DNA from: Gammaproteobacteria bacterium
GTDB lineage: Bacteria; Pseudomonadota; Gammaproteobacteria; Immundisolibacterales; Immundisolibacteraceae
Direction of reading: 5' to 3'
DNA length: 10,337 nt
Assembly (NCBI GenBank): GCA_003645395.1
Contig: QNFC01000037.1
Span: 1 to 10,337, forward strand
Below are positions 1-7,210 of the stretch, piece by piece. How positions within the stretch are numbered: position 1 is the stretch's first letter; the number at the start of each line of letters is the position of its first letter. The position numbers and the translations under genes were made by a program. The notes below the pieces were generated by a model. That model did not search any database. It was given only the letters and a program-made list of their open reading frames with translations, and was not told where the DNA came from.

Positions 1-258
1 GCCTATTTCGGCCCGCCAGCATCACTGCTGCCAATGTTGTTCGCCGGTCTGCTCAGCACGGCCGGGCAGCTAGCTGCATTTTCCGCCCTTCAACTGATGG
101 AAAATACTGCTGTCGCGGTCATTCTGATCTCACTTGATCCACTATTTATGCTCATGCTCAGCCGCCTAATCGTTGGCAAAGGTGAAGTCATTACCCCCAT
201 GAGCCTGGTCTATATGGGCATCGCCCTCACAGGCTGTGCAATTGCTGTTCTGCATTAA
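1..258 (+). CDS. EamA/DMT-family transporter, C-terminal part
   Basis: The reading frame is open from the first base and stops with TAA at 256-258, so only the last 85 residues are visible and the start lies outside the window. They are strongly hydrophobic, with about three membrane spans (roughly residues 11-30, 35-55 and 66-84) joined by short loops. The pattern GLLSTAGQLAAFSALQ, then a span beginning AVAVILISLDPLFMLML, then a short polar loop and a final span, is typical of the second EamA repeat in ten-helix drug/metabolite transporters. Family members export amino acids, metabolites or drugs across the inner membrane; the substrate cannot be told from this fragment. The last span runs to the C-terminus, as in complete family members, so the 3' end looks intact. 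Family placement is fairly sure; function is open. Confidence 0.72.
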   Translation, partial: AYFGPPASLLPMLFAGLLSTAGQLAAFSALQLMENTAVAVILISLDPLFMLMLSRLIVGKGEVITPMSLVYMGIALTGCAIAVLH

Positions 259-550
259 TGGTTCATTAGCTGCATCGTAACGTAGACCGTAATGAATTAA
301 GCCAATGACTGGTCGTGGTATCGAAGCCGGCGAAGATAGTTACCGCCGCCAGGTAGCCGTATCCGGCTCAGGTCAGACCACACTGGCGAGCAACTTCTTG
401 CTTTGCTTTAGATAACCCAGCCCGTAATTAGCCCACCGTCTCGGTGTGCGGTTTCTATTCGGTCAGTCGGCCCTGCGAATAGCGCTTCTATGCCCTGATC
501 CGCGAATACCGGACGGATAGCTCAAGATAGATTGATGCAATCCGACATTA
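259..550. other. Gene-free interval, no convincing content
   Basis: No reading frame here is long enough or well enough initiated to be called a gene. Just after the transporter stop, TTCATTA (262-268) and TAATGAA (290-296) could pair around a 21-base loop, but no T-run follows, so it is at best a weak terminator. Towards the right end the pentamer GATAG recurs at 516-520 and 526-530, and ATTG-ATG-CAAT (531-541) is a small inverted repeat. The same pentamer forms one arm of the palindrome at 552-563, so these could be auxiliary half-sites. Confidence 0.4.
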
Positions 551-551
551 C

Positions 552-563
552 CTATCTAGATAG
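552..563. promoter_or_regulatory. Palindrome, candidate MarR operator site 1
   Basis: CTATCTAGATAG is a perfect 12-bp palindrome lying in an AT-rich stretch about 110 bases upstream of the MarR-family start codon. It shares the core TCTAGA and the frame CTWTCTAGAWAG with the palindrome at 596-607, and both are preceded by AC. The centres are 44 bp apart, about four helical turns, which would put two dimers on the same face of the DNA. MarR proteins commonly bind such palindromes in their own promoter and repress their own operon. The assignment to this regulator is inferred from position. Confidence 0.55.
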
Positions 564-595
564 CTTTTTTGTAAGATTATTGTTTTGAGCAATAC

Positions 596-607
596 CTTTC
601 TAGAAAG
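596..607. promoter_or_regulatory. Palindrome, candidate MarR operator site 2, in probable promoter region
   Basis: CTTTCTAGAAAG is a perfect 12-bp palindrome differing from site 1 by one symmetrical base pair per arm. It lies between a possible -35 (TTGAGC, 585-590) and AT-rich sequence with -10-like hexamers (TATGTT at 612-617 or TTAATA at 616-621). The spacing to either hexamer is longer than ideal, so the exact promoter is not settled. A repressor bound here would block RNA polymerase. An inverted pair TATTG (578-582) and CAATA (590-594) sits just upstream. Confidence 0.55.
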
Positions 608-670
608 ATTTTATGTTAATATTCATCCTCCACGCTACCCCTTCATAACCACCGCCAGGCACATTAATAG

Positions 671-1183
671 ATGACTAACGACTGCCACAGTCTTGGGCAA
701 ATTCGCGAAAAAATGGTCGACCATTGGCCCGAAGCAGTCACGCCTGCCTGTGACCTGGTTACCTCGGTAGCGCGTCTAAGTGACCTGTTACTGGCTCACA
801 GCCGGCCCACGATAGCCAGTCATGGCCTGACCAGCTCTGAATTTGACGTGCTGATTACGCTCAGGAAAATGGCACCCCCTTATGAGCTCACACCAACCGC
901 TCTGCGTAACAGCACACTGATCACCTCCGGCGGATTAACCAAAGTCCTGCACCAACTTGAAGACCGGCAGCTGGTTGAGCGCCAGGACGACCCGCTCGAT
1001 GGACGGATTAAGAGGGTTCGTCTCACTCCAGCCGGGGTCAATACTGCTGAAAGCACTCTCGCCGAGATTCTCAGCGCAGATGCGGCGATGCTAAATCAAC
1101 TAATTTCCAACAATGCGCTGCAGGAGCTCAACTCCGCATTAATGAAGCTGCTGGCCGGGGTTGAAGCCCAGGTCCCACGCTGA
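671..1183 (+). CDS. MarR-family transcriptional regulator
   Basis: This encodes a 170-residue winged-helix repressor, a usual length for MarR proteins. Residues about 53-66 (LTSSEFDVLITLRK) form the first helix of the DNA-binding domain. The recognition helix is around 81-98, ending in VLHQLEDR, and the wing is at about 106-122, where DDPLDGRIKRVRLTPAG carries the family signature D-x-R-x-x-x-V-x-L-T-x-x-G. Helices before and after would form the dimer and ligand-binding interface. The ATG at 671 has only a weak ribosome site (GCCAGG upstream). A later Met at residue 15 is possible, but the longer form fits the family better. The gene is first in an apparent operon with the pump genes, 46 bases before the fusion-protein start, so it most likely represses itself and the pump and is released by a pump substrate. 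Cys6 and Cys27 are present, but redox sensing is unproven. Confidence 0.9.
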   Translation: MTNDCHSLGQIREKMVDHWPEAVTPACDLVTSVARLSDLLLAHSRPTIASHGLTSSEFDVLITLRKMAPPYELTPTALRNSTLITSGGLTKVLHQLEDRQLVERQDDPLDGRIKRVRLTPAGVNTAESTLAEILSADAAMLNQLISNNALQELNSALMKLLAGVEAQVPR

Positions 1184-1229
1184 CATTTCCGTATGTTTTC
1201 AAAATTCTCTCCAGGATACTTTCGCCACT

Positions 1230-2318
1230 ATGGTTAAACGCCTTTTCATCGTACTTGCTCTCACCCTGGGCATGTTTGCCGTGCTGTTTGGCGGCCGCAT
1301 TAGCCAGATTGCCTACGCCATGGAGCACCACTATGTGCCACCACCACCGACCGTTGCCAGCACGCGGGTCGTTATTGAAAAGTGGCAGCCGTTTATAAAA
1401 GCAGTCGGCTCGCTGGTTGCCAAACGCGGCGTGACCGTTAGCAATGAGTTGGCCGGCAAGGTTAGCGCCATTCATTTTAAGTCCGGCGATCAGGTTACTG
1501 CCGGTGACCTGTTAATCGAGCTGGATACGATTACCGATGAAGCGGAACTACGCCGCCTGCACGCTGCCCACCGCCTGGCAAAAATTAAATTTGACCGCGC
1601 TACCCGGCTGGCGACCAAAGCTTACACATCAGAATCTGAGGTCGATGAAGCTAAGGCCAACCTGGACCAGGCCGTTGCCGCAGTGGCATTGCAACGGGCT
1701 ATATTGGGCAAAAAGCGCATCGTTGCGCCATTTTCTGGCACGCTCGGCATTCGCCAGGTCGATCTTGGCCAATTTCTGCCGACCGGCTCTTCGATTGTGC
1801 CGCTGCAGGCCCTCGATCCGCTCTATCTTGATTTCACCCTGCCAGAGAGCCGCCTGCTAGCGGCGCGCGTCGGGCTAACGGTGAAAATAGCCGTAGACGC
1901 TTATCCCGACAGCGCCTTCGAAGGGATAATCAGTGCGATCAATCCCCAGGTTGAAGATGCCTCCCGTAACATCAAGGTGCGCGCCACAGTCGACAACTCG
2001 GCGCTGCAGCTACGTCCAGGCATGTTCACCCAGGTGACCCTGTTCACCGGTAAGATAAAACCTGTGCTTACTCTGCCCAATACCGCGATTACCTACACCA
2101 CCTATGGCGATAGCGTGTTCGTGATCTCCACCGAAAATGATGAGCACACGGTCGAGCGCAAGCAGATTCAAACCGGCGACCGCCGCAACGGTCGAATAGA
2201 AGTTATCAGTGGACTAAAACTAGACGACCAGGTTGTCAGCGCCGGCCAGATTAAATTACGTGATGGCATTACCGTGCTGATATCAGATAAACCGGCACCC
2301 GGCGAACGAGGACAATAG
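1230..2318 (+). CDS. RND efflux periplasmic adaptor (membrane fusion protein)
   Basis: The 362-residue product bridges the inner-membrane pump and an outer-membrane channel. It opens with MVKR and a hydrophobic span (about 4-20) without a lipobox cysteine, so it is probably held by a membrane anchor rather than a lipid. Two lipoyl half-motifs follow, at about 66-101 (SNELAGKVSAIHFKSGDQV, then AGDLLIELD) and about 163-190 (RIVAPFSGTLG, then VDLGQFLPTG). They flank an alpha-helical hairpin at about 102-162. A beta-barrel (about 195-272, including RPGMFTQV) and a membrane-proximal domain (about 278-350) complete the family order. The frame can be extended to a TTG at 1161 inside the regulator gene. 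I chose ATG 1230 because the charged start and membrane span begin exactly there and AGGA lies at 1213-1216, although that spacing is rather long. The stop is two bases before the pump gene, which implies translational coupling. Confidence 0.92.
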   Translation: MVKRLFIVLALTLGMFAVLFGGRISQIAYAMEHHYVPPPPTVASTRVVIEKWQPFIKAVGSLVAKRGVTVSNELAGKVSAIHFKSGDQVTAGDLLIELDTITDEAELRRLHAAHRLAKIKFDRATRLATKAYTSESEVDEAKANLDQAVAAVALQRAILGKKRIVAPFSGTLGIRQVDLGQFLPTGSSIVPLQALDPLYLDFTLPESRLLAARVGLTVKIAVDAYPDSAFEGIISAINPQVEDASRNIKVRATVDNSALQLRPGMFTQVTLFTGKIKPVLTLPNTAITYTTYGDSVFVISTENDEHTVERKQIQTGDRRNGRIEVISGLKLDDQVVSAGQIKLRDGITVLISDKPAPGERGQ

Positions 2319-2320
2319 CA

Positions 2321-5300
2321 GTGAAATTTACTGATCTGTTTATCAACCGGCCGGTGCTGGCCAGCGTCGTCAGCCTGCTGATTCTGGTCATCGGGCTGCG
2401 CTCCCTGGGTTCGATGGAAGTGCGCCAGTTTCCACAAACCGAAGACACCGTGGTTTCTGTCACCACTGTCTACCCCGGCGCTTCCAGCGAGCTAATAAAG
2501 GGGTTTATTACTACCCCGCTGCAAACTGCTATTTCTGAAACATCCGGCATTGATTACCTCTCATCGACCAGCCGCCAGGGGCTGTCGGTGATTGAGGCGC
2601 ACATGAAACTCAATTACGACGCCAACGCAGCGGTATCTGAAATTCAGGCCAAGGTCGCCAGCCAGCGCGGCGTGTTGCCTTCTGAGTCTGAAGACCCGGT
2701 AATCACCTCGCGAACGGGGCGCGCTATCGCACTGATGTATATCCCGTTTTTTAGCGAGGACACCTTCAGCCCCGCTCAGATTAATGACTACCTGTTGCGA
2801 GTAGTACAACCCAAACTACAGGCTGTAGAGGGCGTCGGTCGCGCCAACATTTCCGGCAAACGCTCCTACGCCATGCGCATCTGGCTCGACCCGGCAAAAA
2901 TGGCTGCACTGAACATCACCGGCGACCAGGTAACCCAGGTATTACGGGCCAACAACTACCTCTCCGGCGTCGGAGCGGTGAAGGGTGAATTTGTCACCGT
3001 TGACCTCGAAGCCACCACTGACCTCAGCCGGGTTGAAGATTTTGATCGTCTGGTCGTGTCCAATCGCAATGGCACCCTGGTTCGACTGGCCGATATTGCA
3101 GACATTGAATTAGGCTCCGAAGACTACCAATCCCTCAACTGGTTTCAGGGCATCAACTCAGTGTTCATCGCCGTTGAACTGGCGCCCGGCGCCAATCCGC
3201 TCACCGTGGCCAAAGATGTGCACGTGGTCTACGAAGAGATAGTCGCCGACCTGCCTACCGGTATGGGCTCGGACATGTCCTACGACGGCAGCAAATATAT
3301 TCAGGCATCGATTAACGAAGTGGTGCGAGGTCTCGGCGAGGCCGTCATCATCGTATTGTTGGTGATCCTGCTTTGCCTGGGCTCCGTTCGGGCCGCGTTG
3401 ATTCCCGCGCTGGCAGTGCCACTGTCGCTAATTGGGGCGGCCACGGCCATGCTGATGCTGGGTTACTCCATCAACATGCTCACCTTGCTCGCAATGGTAC
3501 TGGCAATTGGCCTGGTGGTGGATGACGCCATTGTTGTGGTGGAAAATGTTCACCGCCACATTGAACTCGGTGAAACGCCCATGCAAGCTGCCATTTTAGG
3601 GGCTCGCGAACTCGGCCTGCCGATTATCGCCATGACCACCACTCTGGTGGCGGTTTATGCGCCAATCGGATTTCTCGGTGGCCTCATCGGCACCCTGTTT
3701 ACCGAGTTCGCCTTTTCACTGGCGGCGGCGGTTCTGGTTTCTGGCGTGGTCGCGCTGACCCTGGCACCGATGCTCGCCGGCCGAGTGCTGCATGACAAAG
3801 AGCACCCCGGTCGTTTCGAGTTGCTGGCGGAAAAGTGGTTCGACGCCCTCTCTCGTTTTTACAAAAAAGGGCTGCACTGGGTGCTTGAATACCCGTCAAG
3901 CGTACTCGCCTTTGCCATCGTGGTTTTGCTCTGTCTCTACCCTATGTTCATGCTCTCACAGCAGGAACTGGCACCTGAAGAGGATCAGGGCTTCCTGTTC
4001 GCCATGGGCCATGGTCCGCAAACAGCCACGCTGAATTACAACAAGGCCTACACCAATGAGTTGGTGGATATCGTCGAAAAACTCTACGACACTCATGAAT
4101 ACGATCACAGCTTTCTAACACTCGGTTTTGCTAATCAACCCAACGTGGTTTTCGGCGGCTTTGCGCTGGCCAACAGCCACGAACGCGAACGCAGCCAGAG
4201 CGAAATACAGGTTCAGTTACAGAGTGATCTGAGTAACATCGCCGGTTTGCAGGTAGCAGTGTTCCCCGCCCCAAGCCTGCCCGGCACCGGCGGTGGATTA
4301 CCGGTGCAGTTCATCATTACCGCTGCGGCCGACTACGCCGACATGGACCAAATCGCCGACGAAATTGTCGGCCGGTCGATGCAGACCGGTAAATTCGCCT
4401 TCCTGCGCAAGGACGTCGATTTCACCCGCCCTAAAACCACGCTGGTAGTGAACCGAGAACGGGCTGGCGACCTGGGTATCACCATGGCCCAGATCGGCCG
4501 TGATCTCTCGACCTTTCTCAGCACCCAGTACAGCAACCGCTTTAACCTGTCTGGCCGTAGCTATAAAGTGATCCCCCAGGTCACCGATTCGGCGAGGGTC
4601 AACCAGCAGGCGCTGAATAACTATTACCTGACCAGCCCCAGTGGAGAGCAGGTGCCACTGTCAGCCGTGGTCACGCTTGAAAATCGGGTTGAACCGGGTA
4701 AACGCACCCAATTCCAACAACTTAACAGCGTCAAAATCGAAGGGCTGATGATTCCACCGAACTCCATCGGTGACGCCATCGACGCGCTGACTGAAGTGGC
4801 TGAAGAGGTATTTCCCAAAGGCTATCACTACGACTACACGGGTCCATCACGCCAATTTATGGACCAATCCGGGGCGCTGGTGTCGACCTTTTTTATGTCA
4901 CTGCTGGTGATTTATCTGGTATTGGCCGCGCAGTTCGAGTCCTGGCGCGACCCCTTTATCATTCTAGTTTCGGTACCCTTATCCATAGCCAGTGCGTTGG
5001 CGTTCATCATGCTCGGTGCCGCCTCGGTGAATATTTACACTCAGGTTGGACTGATCACGCTCATTGGATTGATTGCCAAAAATGGCATTCTCATTGTCCA
5101 GTTTGCAAATGAGCTACAGATGAAAGAGGGCTTATCCAAACGGATCGCGGTAGAACAAGCGGCTGCAGTGCGTCTGCGACCGATTGTGATGACCACCCTG
5201 GCAATGATTATGGCAATGGTTCCGCTGCTGCTGGCCACCGGCCCCGGCGCAGTGAGTCGGTTTGAGATTGGCCTGGTCATCAGTACCGGACTGGGTATCG

Positions 5301-5437
5301 GCACCCTGTTCACCCTGTATGTCGTGCCGGGGTTTTACATGCTGCTGGCCACGGACCACCAGAAAGTCGCGGCCCGGCAAGCCGCAATCGAGTCCGAAAT
5401 AATCGCCGTCGAGGATGCGGCAACCAGCGAAACATAA
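2321..5437 (+). CDS. RND multidrug efflux pump, HAE1 class (MexI/MexW-like)
   Basis: This 1038-residue inner-membrane proton antiporter exports drugs or metabolites from periplasm and membrane through the adaptor. The N-terminus MKFTDLFINRPVLA with its first span is characteristic. The large periplasmic loops contain LSSTSRQG, VQPKLQAVEGVG and the SLPGTGGGLPVQF stretch seen in MexI/MexW-type pumps. Membrane segments cluster at about 338-490 and 854-1010, with TM7 near 527-545. The proton-relay residues are present: Asp401-Asp402 in TM4 (GLVVDDAIVVVEN) and Lys920 in TM10 (LIGLIAKNGILIV). The length matches the family and no lesion is seen. Translation starts at GTG 2321, supported by GAGGA at 2308-2312. 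No outer-membrane factor gene follows, so a TolC/OprM-like channel encoded elsewhere is expected. The substrate cannot be told; single-subunit pumps of this branch also export signalling molecules and dyes. Confidence 0.95.
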   Translation: MKFTDLFINRPVLASVVSLLILVIGLRSLGSMEVRQFPQTEDTVVSVTTVYPGASSELIKGFITTPLQTAISETSGIDYLSSTSRQGLSVIEAHMKLNYDANAAVSEIQAKVASQRGVLPSESEDPVITSRTGRAIALMYIPFFSEDTFSPAQINDYLLRVVQPKLQAVEGVGRANISGKRSYAMRIWLDPAKMAALNITGDQVTQVLRANNYLSGVGAVKGEFVTVDLEATTDLSRVEDFDRLVVSNRNGTLVRLADIADIELGSEDYQSLNWFQGINSVFIAVELAPGANPLTVAKDVHVVYEEIVADLPTGMGSDMSYDGSKYIQASINEVVRGLGEAVIIVLLVILLCLGSVRAALIPALAVPLSLIGAATAMLMLGYSINMLTLLAMVLAIGLVVDDAIVVVENVHRHIELGETPMQAAILGARELGLPIIAMTTTLVAVYAPIGFLGGLIGTLFTEFAFSLAAAVLVSGVVALTLAPMLAGRVLHDKEHPGRFELLAEKWFDALSRFYKKGLHWVLEYPSSVLAFAIVVLLCLYPMFMLSQQELAPEEDQGFLFAMGHGPQTATLNYNKAYTNELVDIVEKLYDTHEYDHSFLTLGFANQPNVVFGGFALANSHERERSQSEIQVQLQSDLSNIAGLQVAVFPAPSLPGTGGGLPVQFIITAAADYADMDQIADEIVGRSMQTGKFAFLRKDVDFTRPKTTLVVNRERAGDLGITMAQIGRDLSTFLSTQYSNRFNLSGRSYKVIPQVTDSARVNQQALNNYYLTSPSGEQVPLSAVVTLENRVEPGKRTQFQQLNSVKIEGLMIPPNSIGDAIDALTEVAEEVFPKGYHYDYTGPSRQFMDQSGALVSTFFMSLLVIYLVLAAQFESWRDPFIILVSVPLSIASALAFIMLGAASVNIYTQVGLITLIGLIAKNGILIVQFANELQMKEGLSKRIAVEQAAAVRLRPIVMTTLAMIMAMVPLLLATGPGAVSRFEIGLVISTGLGIGTLFTLYVVPGFYMLLATDHQKVAARQAAIESEIIAVEDAATSET

Positions 5438-5439
5438 TT

Positions 5440-5483
5440 ACCACCCGCGACCCAGGCCTGCCCGGCCATGGGTCCGCGGTGGT
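5440..5483. terminator. Long imperfect hairpin, probable bidirectional terminator
   Basis: The left arm 5440-5458 (starting ACCACCCGCG, ending CCCAGGCC) pairs with the right arm 5464-5483 (starting GGCCATGGGT, ending GCGGTGGT) around the five-base loop TGCCC, with small bulges. The hairpin fills the 46-base gap between two convergent stop codons, a common site for a shared terminator. There is no clear T-run on either side. On the - strand the sequence continues into an AATTAT stretch, so it may act as a weak intrinsic terminator or as a barrier to RNA decay. Confidence 0.5.
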
Positions 5484-7076
5484 TCACTCCCGCAACAATC
5501 CCCGGTATCCACGTTCGGCAGCCTGATCTCTGATCACCTGCAACACCTCCTGCTCACCAAGCCCCAACTGCGCGGCGATCTGTTCGCCATGGCTACGCTG
5601 CGCGATACCGGGTGTTATCCGGTAAAGGTATTTCAGCTCACCGCTGTCGCTATCCATCTCGGTAAGCACCTGCAACAGCTGAACTCCGGGCCACTGATCC
5701 GCCGACATGGCTCTGGCCATTTCATGCATGTGGGTGGTAAAGAATGTCGCTGCACCGAGCAAGTGAAAAGCGCTCAATATTATCCGTGACTGCCGCTGGC
5801 CCTCGCGATGATCGGTGCCCCCGCAGGGTTCGTCTAGAATCACCAGACTATAGGGCGTTGCACGTTCCAGAATGGTACGCATGCGCCGCAGTTCATTGCG
5901 GTAACGCCCCTCGCCGCGGCCAATATCATCCGGCGCAACAAAGTGACTAAAGATGGCATCAACCTCGCTCAGGCGAGCGTGGCGGGCTGGCACGTAAAGC
6001 CCTTTTTGACCGAGCAGCTGTATCAGCCCGGCTGTCTTTATATAGGTAGTCTTACCGCCATTGTTGGCGCCGGTAATGAGTAGCAGGTTCTGCTCACCGC
6101 TGCGGTTTAAATCATTAGCGATAATTTCACTGCCGGCCGCTGACTTGTCGTCGCCTGATTCAATCAGCGGATTACGGGCGGCGATCACCTGCGCCAAGCG
6201 CTGCTCCATCGGCAGGATTTCCGGCAGACAAATTTCAATTCCGCGCTGCCGCCAGCTATCGAAGCAGCTGGCCATCGCCCAGTAAACATCCACCGCCGAT
6301 AACAATCCGGCCAATTCCGTAATCGCCTGATTAAATCGGTAAATAACCGCCACAAATTCCCGTGACAGAAAATTCTGCAGCTGCTGACCCAGATGGTTCA
6401 GGCCACCCTGATCGCGTAGCGCCTGACGTCGGTGCAGCGGAGATTCATCATCACCCCAGGTTAAAAACCCTGGGGTCTGCACGGCCTCATCACCCATTAA
6501 CTTCAGGGTGGAGATTTCCGCCGGCACGCCCTTTTCATCAACCGTCACCCGCAACTGCAGACCACCGAGATTGCTGATCTGGTCGATAAAAGACTCGATT
6601 TCGCTAAACAGCGTCGACTCCGCTTGCGCAGTCAGAAAGCCCGCTAACTGCTGCAGTCCGGCAGATTGAGCTGTAGAAAAATCAGGTGGCTCGCGCAACA
6701 ACTGGCAGTAGTTTCGCAGCAGACTTAACCCGGTGGGTAGATCACTGCCCCAACCAAATTCATTACTCTGCCTGTTAATCACCAGCAGCCCGCGCAGCAA
6801 CTGGTGCAGAGCTGCCCGCAGAGAATCAGATTCAACCAGGTCGGCCAGTAGCTGTTGCCGATACTCAAGCGTAGCCGGGTCGCAACTTAGCTCAACCAGC
6901 ATTTGCAAAGCGACGGTACGACTGGTTGGCGAACTGAACGGCATCTGGTCGAGCAATCGAGTTACGCCCAGATCGTCGATAAAGGCGGTATCGGTTAGCT
7001 CCGTTGCCGTAAGCTGAAACGGATTTATCAGGTCCGGCGCCCGCCGTTCAGAATCTTGGTCAGACACTTTGGTCAC
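5484..7076 (-). CDS. MutS-like ATPase without mismatch-recognition domain
   Basis: The 530-residue protein has a MutS-type ATPase at its C-terminal end. Walker A is GANNGGKTT (336-344; MutS proper has GPNMGGKST). Then come DDIGRGEGRYRNELRRM (383-399), Walker B LVILDEP (411-417) followed by CGGTD, the TTHMHE switch (447-452) and GIAQRSHGEQIAAQLGL (490-506), matching the SHG-x-x-x-A-x-x-x-G tail of MutS. Residues about 30-300 are mostly helical by composition and probably correspond to the lever and core domains. The mismatch-binding domain with its F-x-E motif is absent, and there is no Smr nuclease domain as in MutS2. It should be a DNA- or RNA-associated ATPase dimer; its role is unknown and need not be mismatch repair. 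Translation starts at GTG 7076, chosen because AGGGGAG (7085-7091, - strand) lies eight bases upstream. The gene is monocistronic here, convergent with the pump operon. Confidence 0.85.
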   Translation of the reverse strand: MTKVSDQDSERRAPDLINPFQLTATELTDTAFIDDLGVTRLLDQMPFSSPTSRTVALQMLVELSCDPATLEYRQQLLADLVESDSLRAALHQLLRGLLVINRQSNEFGWGSDLPTGLSLLRNYCQLLREPPDFSTAQSAGLQQLAGFLTAQAESTLFSEIESFIDQISNLGGLQLRVTVDEKGVPAEISTLKLMGDEAVQTPGFLTWGDDESPLHRRQALRDQGGLNHLGQQLQNFLSREFVAVIYRFNQAITELAGLLSAVDVYWAMASCFDSWRQRGIEICLPEILPMEQRLAQVIAARNPLIESGDDKSAAGSEIIANDLNRSGEQNLLLITGANNGGKTTYIKTAGLIQLLGQKGLYVPARHARLSEVDAIFSHFVAPDDIGRGEGRYRNELRRMRTILERATPYSLVILDEPCGGTDHREGQRQSRIILSAFHLLGAATFFTTHMHEMARAMSADQWPGVQLLQVLTEMDSDSGELKYLYRITPGIAQRSHGEQIAAQLGLGEQEVLQVIRDQAAERGYRGLLRE

Positions 7077-7170
7077 TTCTGTCTCTCCCCTCTCTCTAAT
7101 CTAGTAAATCGCGAAGCTAATCTTAATGGAAGCCGGCAATTGCGGTAGGCTATCTGCGGCAAATCAAACT

Positions 7171-7184
7171 ACGGCGCACGCCGT
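7171..7184. promoter_or_regulatory. Inverted repeat in the divergent MutS-like/SDR intergenic region
   Basis: ACGGCG and CGCCGT flank the two-base centre CA, in the 134-base gap shared by two divergent genes and 26 bases before the SDR start codon. It could be an operator or a small leader hairpin. I could not find a convincing -35/-10 pair in either direction. The purine-rich ribosome sites of both genes (7085-7091 on the - strand, 7196-7202 on the + strand) are clear. Confidence 0.3.
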
Positions 7185-7210
7185 CATCTATCAAAGAGGG
7201 AGAGAGCAGC

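Noticed and set aside
305..415. 36-codon + strand frame starting at ATG 305
   Set aside because: No ribosome site, no recognisable features, and a length expected by chance.
408..519. Short - strand open stretch (about 37 codons) with protein-like composition, FAGPTDRIETAHRDGG
   Set aside because: It lies between two stops, has no start or ribosome site, and resembles no family I can name. It could be a relic, but nothing supports that.
1161..1229. TTG-initiated extension of the fusion protein into the regulator gene
   Set aside because: The 23 extra residues are polar and precede the membrane anchor. ATG 1230 starts exactly at the charged anchor and has AGGA upstream.
5415..5789. 124-residue + strand frame over the MutS-like gene end
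   Set aside because: It crosses the intergenic hairpin and lies antisense to the conserved MutS ATPase tail; no initiation signal.
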